This document shows positions 4,622 through 5,525 of a DNA stretch of 5,525 nt, piece by piece (within the stretch, counting starts at the first letter, position 1; each line of letters opens with the position of its first letter). Origin of the DNA: an uncultured Lachnospiraceae bacterium (GTDB lineage: Bacteria > Bacillota > Clostridia > Lachnospirales > Lachnospiraceae); NCBI GenBank assembly GCA_946413945.1, contig CAMKMR010000135.1:1-5525 (forward strand). The letters are read 5' to 3'. The notes under the pieces are model-generated. The model searched no databases and had not been told where the DNA came from. It saw nothing but the letters and a program-made list of their open reading frames with translations. The position numbers and the translations under genes were made by a program.

Positions 4622-5525
4622 ATGAAGAAAAAATTAATGATAGTTGGTTTAGCGCTTTCTTTTTGTCTTGTGGCATGTGGTGATCAGCCGGATAATGATG
4701 TAACTACTGAAAGCGTTAGCACAGAAGCCGCTTCAAGAGGAAGAACGACAGAGGCAACAACAGAATTAGATACAGAAACTGCTATGCTCGAAGAAGACGT
4801 TACAGTTCAGGATGATCTTGCAAGAATAGAGGAAAAGTATTCAAAGGTTGTTAGTGAGCTTGATGAGAACATGAACCAACAAGAGATGAATGCTCATTTT
4901 GAGAGGCGCTTCGAGGTATGGGAAACAGAAATGAACCGTATTTGGGAGAGTTTAAGTGATGAGAATAAACAGGCGCTTATAAATGAGCAGGATGACTGGA
5001 CTAAGCTAAGAGACGGTAACTCATACGTTGCAGGACTTGCAGCAGTTGGTGGTTCTTCACAGGCCAGCCTTACATACCAGTATGAAGCTATAATGACAAG
5101 AAAGAGAACTTATGCTTTAGCAAAATATCTTGCAGATGAAAGAGGAGAAGAATTTGCAATCCCTGAAAATATAAAAGCTGAATTAGATGAGAAGATGCCA
5201 TCTTTAGATGAAGTTTTTAAGTCATTCGAGGGAGAATGGAAGATAGATAAGACAGAGGATGGAACATTTACATTTGTCTTATCAAGTGTTGATTTAGAAA
5301 ACTATGTAGAGAATAGTACCTGGACCTTTATAGAATCAGATGGATTAACACTTACGGATCTGGATGTATATGGTTATGCCGAGGATAATATTGTATTTGA
5401 ATTTAGCAATGAGGGCGCAACTCAGTATTACTGGTTCCGTCTTAGTAGTGAAGATAACAGCATTTCATTGCATAAATATACTTCCCTTAAGGACCCATAT
5501 GCAAATGGTGCTATTATTGGAAGAA
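4622..5525 (+). CDS. LprI/DUF1311-type lipoprotein (3' partial)
   Basis: The frame opens at ATG 4622, with AAGGGG (4605-4610) 11 bases before it, and stays open to the window end (301 codons seen). Residues 1-19 form a lipoprotein signal: MKKK, a hydrophobic core, and the lipobox LVAC with Cys19 as lipidation site. The mature protein would sit on the outer face of the membrane. Residues 20-60 are a Ser/Thr/Glu/Asp-rich linker. Residues about 70-172 fit the DUF1311 domain of the LprI family (a lysozyme inhibitor in mycobacteria). They contain NQQEMNAHFERRFEVWETEMN, then LSDENKQALINEQDDWTKLRD (111-131) with the typical W-x3-R pair Trp126/Arg130, and a Gly-Gly-Ser-rich turn before the last helix (150-171). 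After a linker, a beta-rich region from about 200 has alternating aromatic residues (FEGEWKI, TFTFVLS, TWTFIESDG). The mature part has no cysteines after Cys19, so the disulfides common in this family are absent. An envelope-protection role is inferred. Confidence 0.85.
   Translation, partial: MKKKLMIVGLALSFCLVACGDQPDNDVTTESVSTEAASRGRTTEATTELDTETAMLEEDVTVQDDLARIEEKYSKVVSELDENMNQQEMNAHFERRFEVWETEMNRIWESLSDENKQALINEQDDWTKLRDGNSYVAGLAAVGGSSQASLTYQYEAIMTRKRTYALAKYLADERGEEFAIPENIKAELDEKMPSLDEVFKSFEGEWKIDKTEDGTFTFVLSSVDLENYVENSTWTFIESDGLTLTDLDVYGYAEDNIVFEFSNEGATQYYWFRLSSEDNSISLHKYTSLKDPYANGAIIGR

Overview
The window looks like a chromosomal stretch of a low-GC anaerobic Firmicute, most likely Lachnospiraceae (Butyrivibrio/Pseudobutyrivibrio-like). 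This placement is inferred from AT-rich coding with strong AGGAG/GGGAGG ribosome binding sites, a type VIIb secretion (T7SSb) ATPase tail, a YqhD/butanol-type alcohol dehydrogenase and a Gram-positive lipoprotein. No rRNA or other phylogenetic marker is present. All genes read on the + strand.

Left part (1-2137): the window opens inside the C-terminal end of an EssC-like FtsK/SpoIIIE ATPase, the motor of T7SSb. It is followed by an unrecognised two-helix membrane protein with a zinc ribbon (547-1290), a 114-residue protein of immunity-protein type (1519-1863), and the remains of a small frameshifted gene (about 1944-2137). An EssC 3' end followed by small, AT-rich, loosely spaced accessory and immunity genes, one of them broken, is typical of the variable cargo zone of a T7SSb locus. 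No toxin gene is visible here. A 38-bp dyad with a LacI/CcpA-like core lies between the membrane-protein and immunity-type genes.

Middle part (2117-4499): two metabolic genes each appear to be their own transcription unit. The first is an AAC(3)-family N-acetyltransferase (2194-2988) with a good sigma-A-type promoter inside the dead gene before it. The second is a 387-residue iron/zinc alcohol dehydrogenase of the YqhD/BdhA group (3210-4373) with all four metal ligands. A perfect 29-bp palindrome sits just before the dehydrogenase ribosome binding site, and a strong hairpin terminator follows the gene.

Right part (4540-5525): an extended -10 promoter leads into a lipoprotein gene that runs off the window. 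It combines a lipobox, a Ser/Thr/Glu-rich linker, a DUF1311 (LprI-like) helical domain and a C-terminal beta-rich region. No functional link among the acetyltransferase, dehydrogenase and lipoprotein can be shown from the sequence. No tRNA, rRNA, CRISPR array or insertion sequence was seen.
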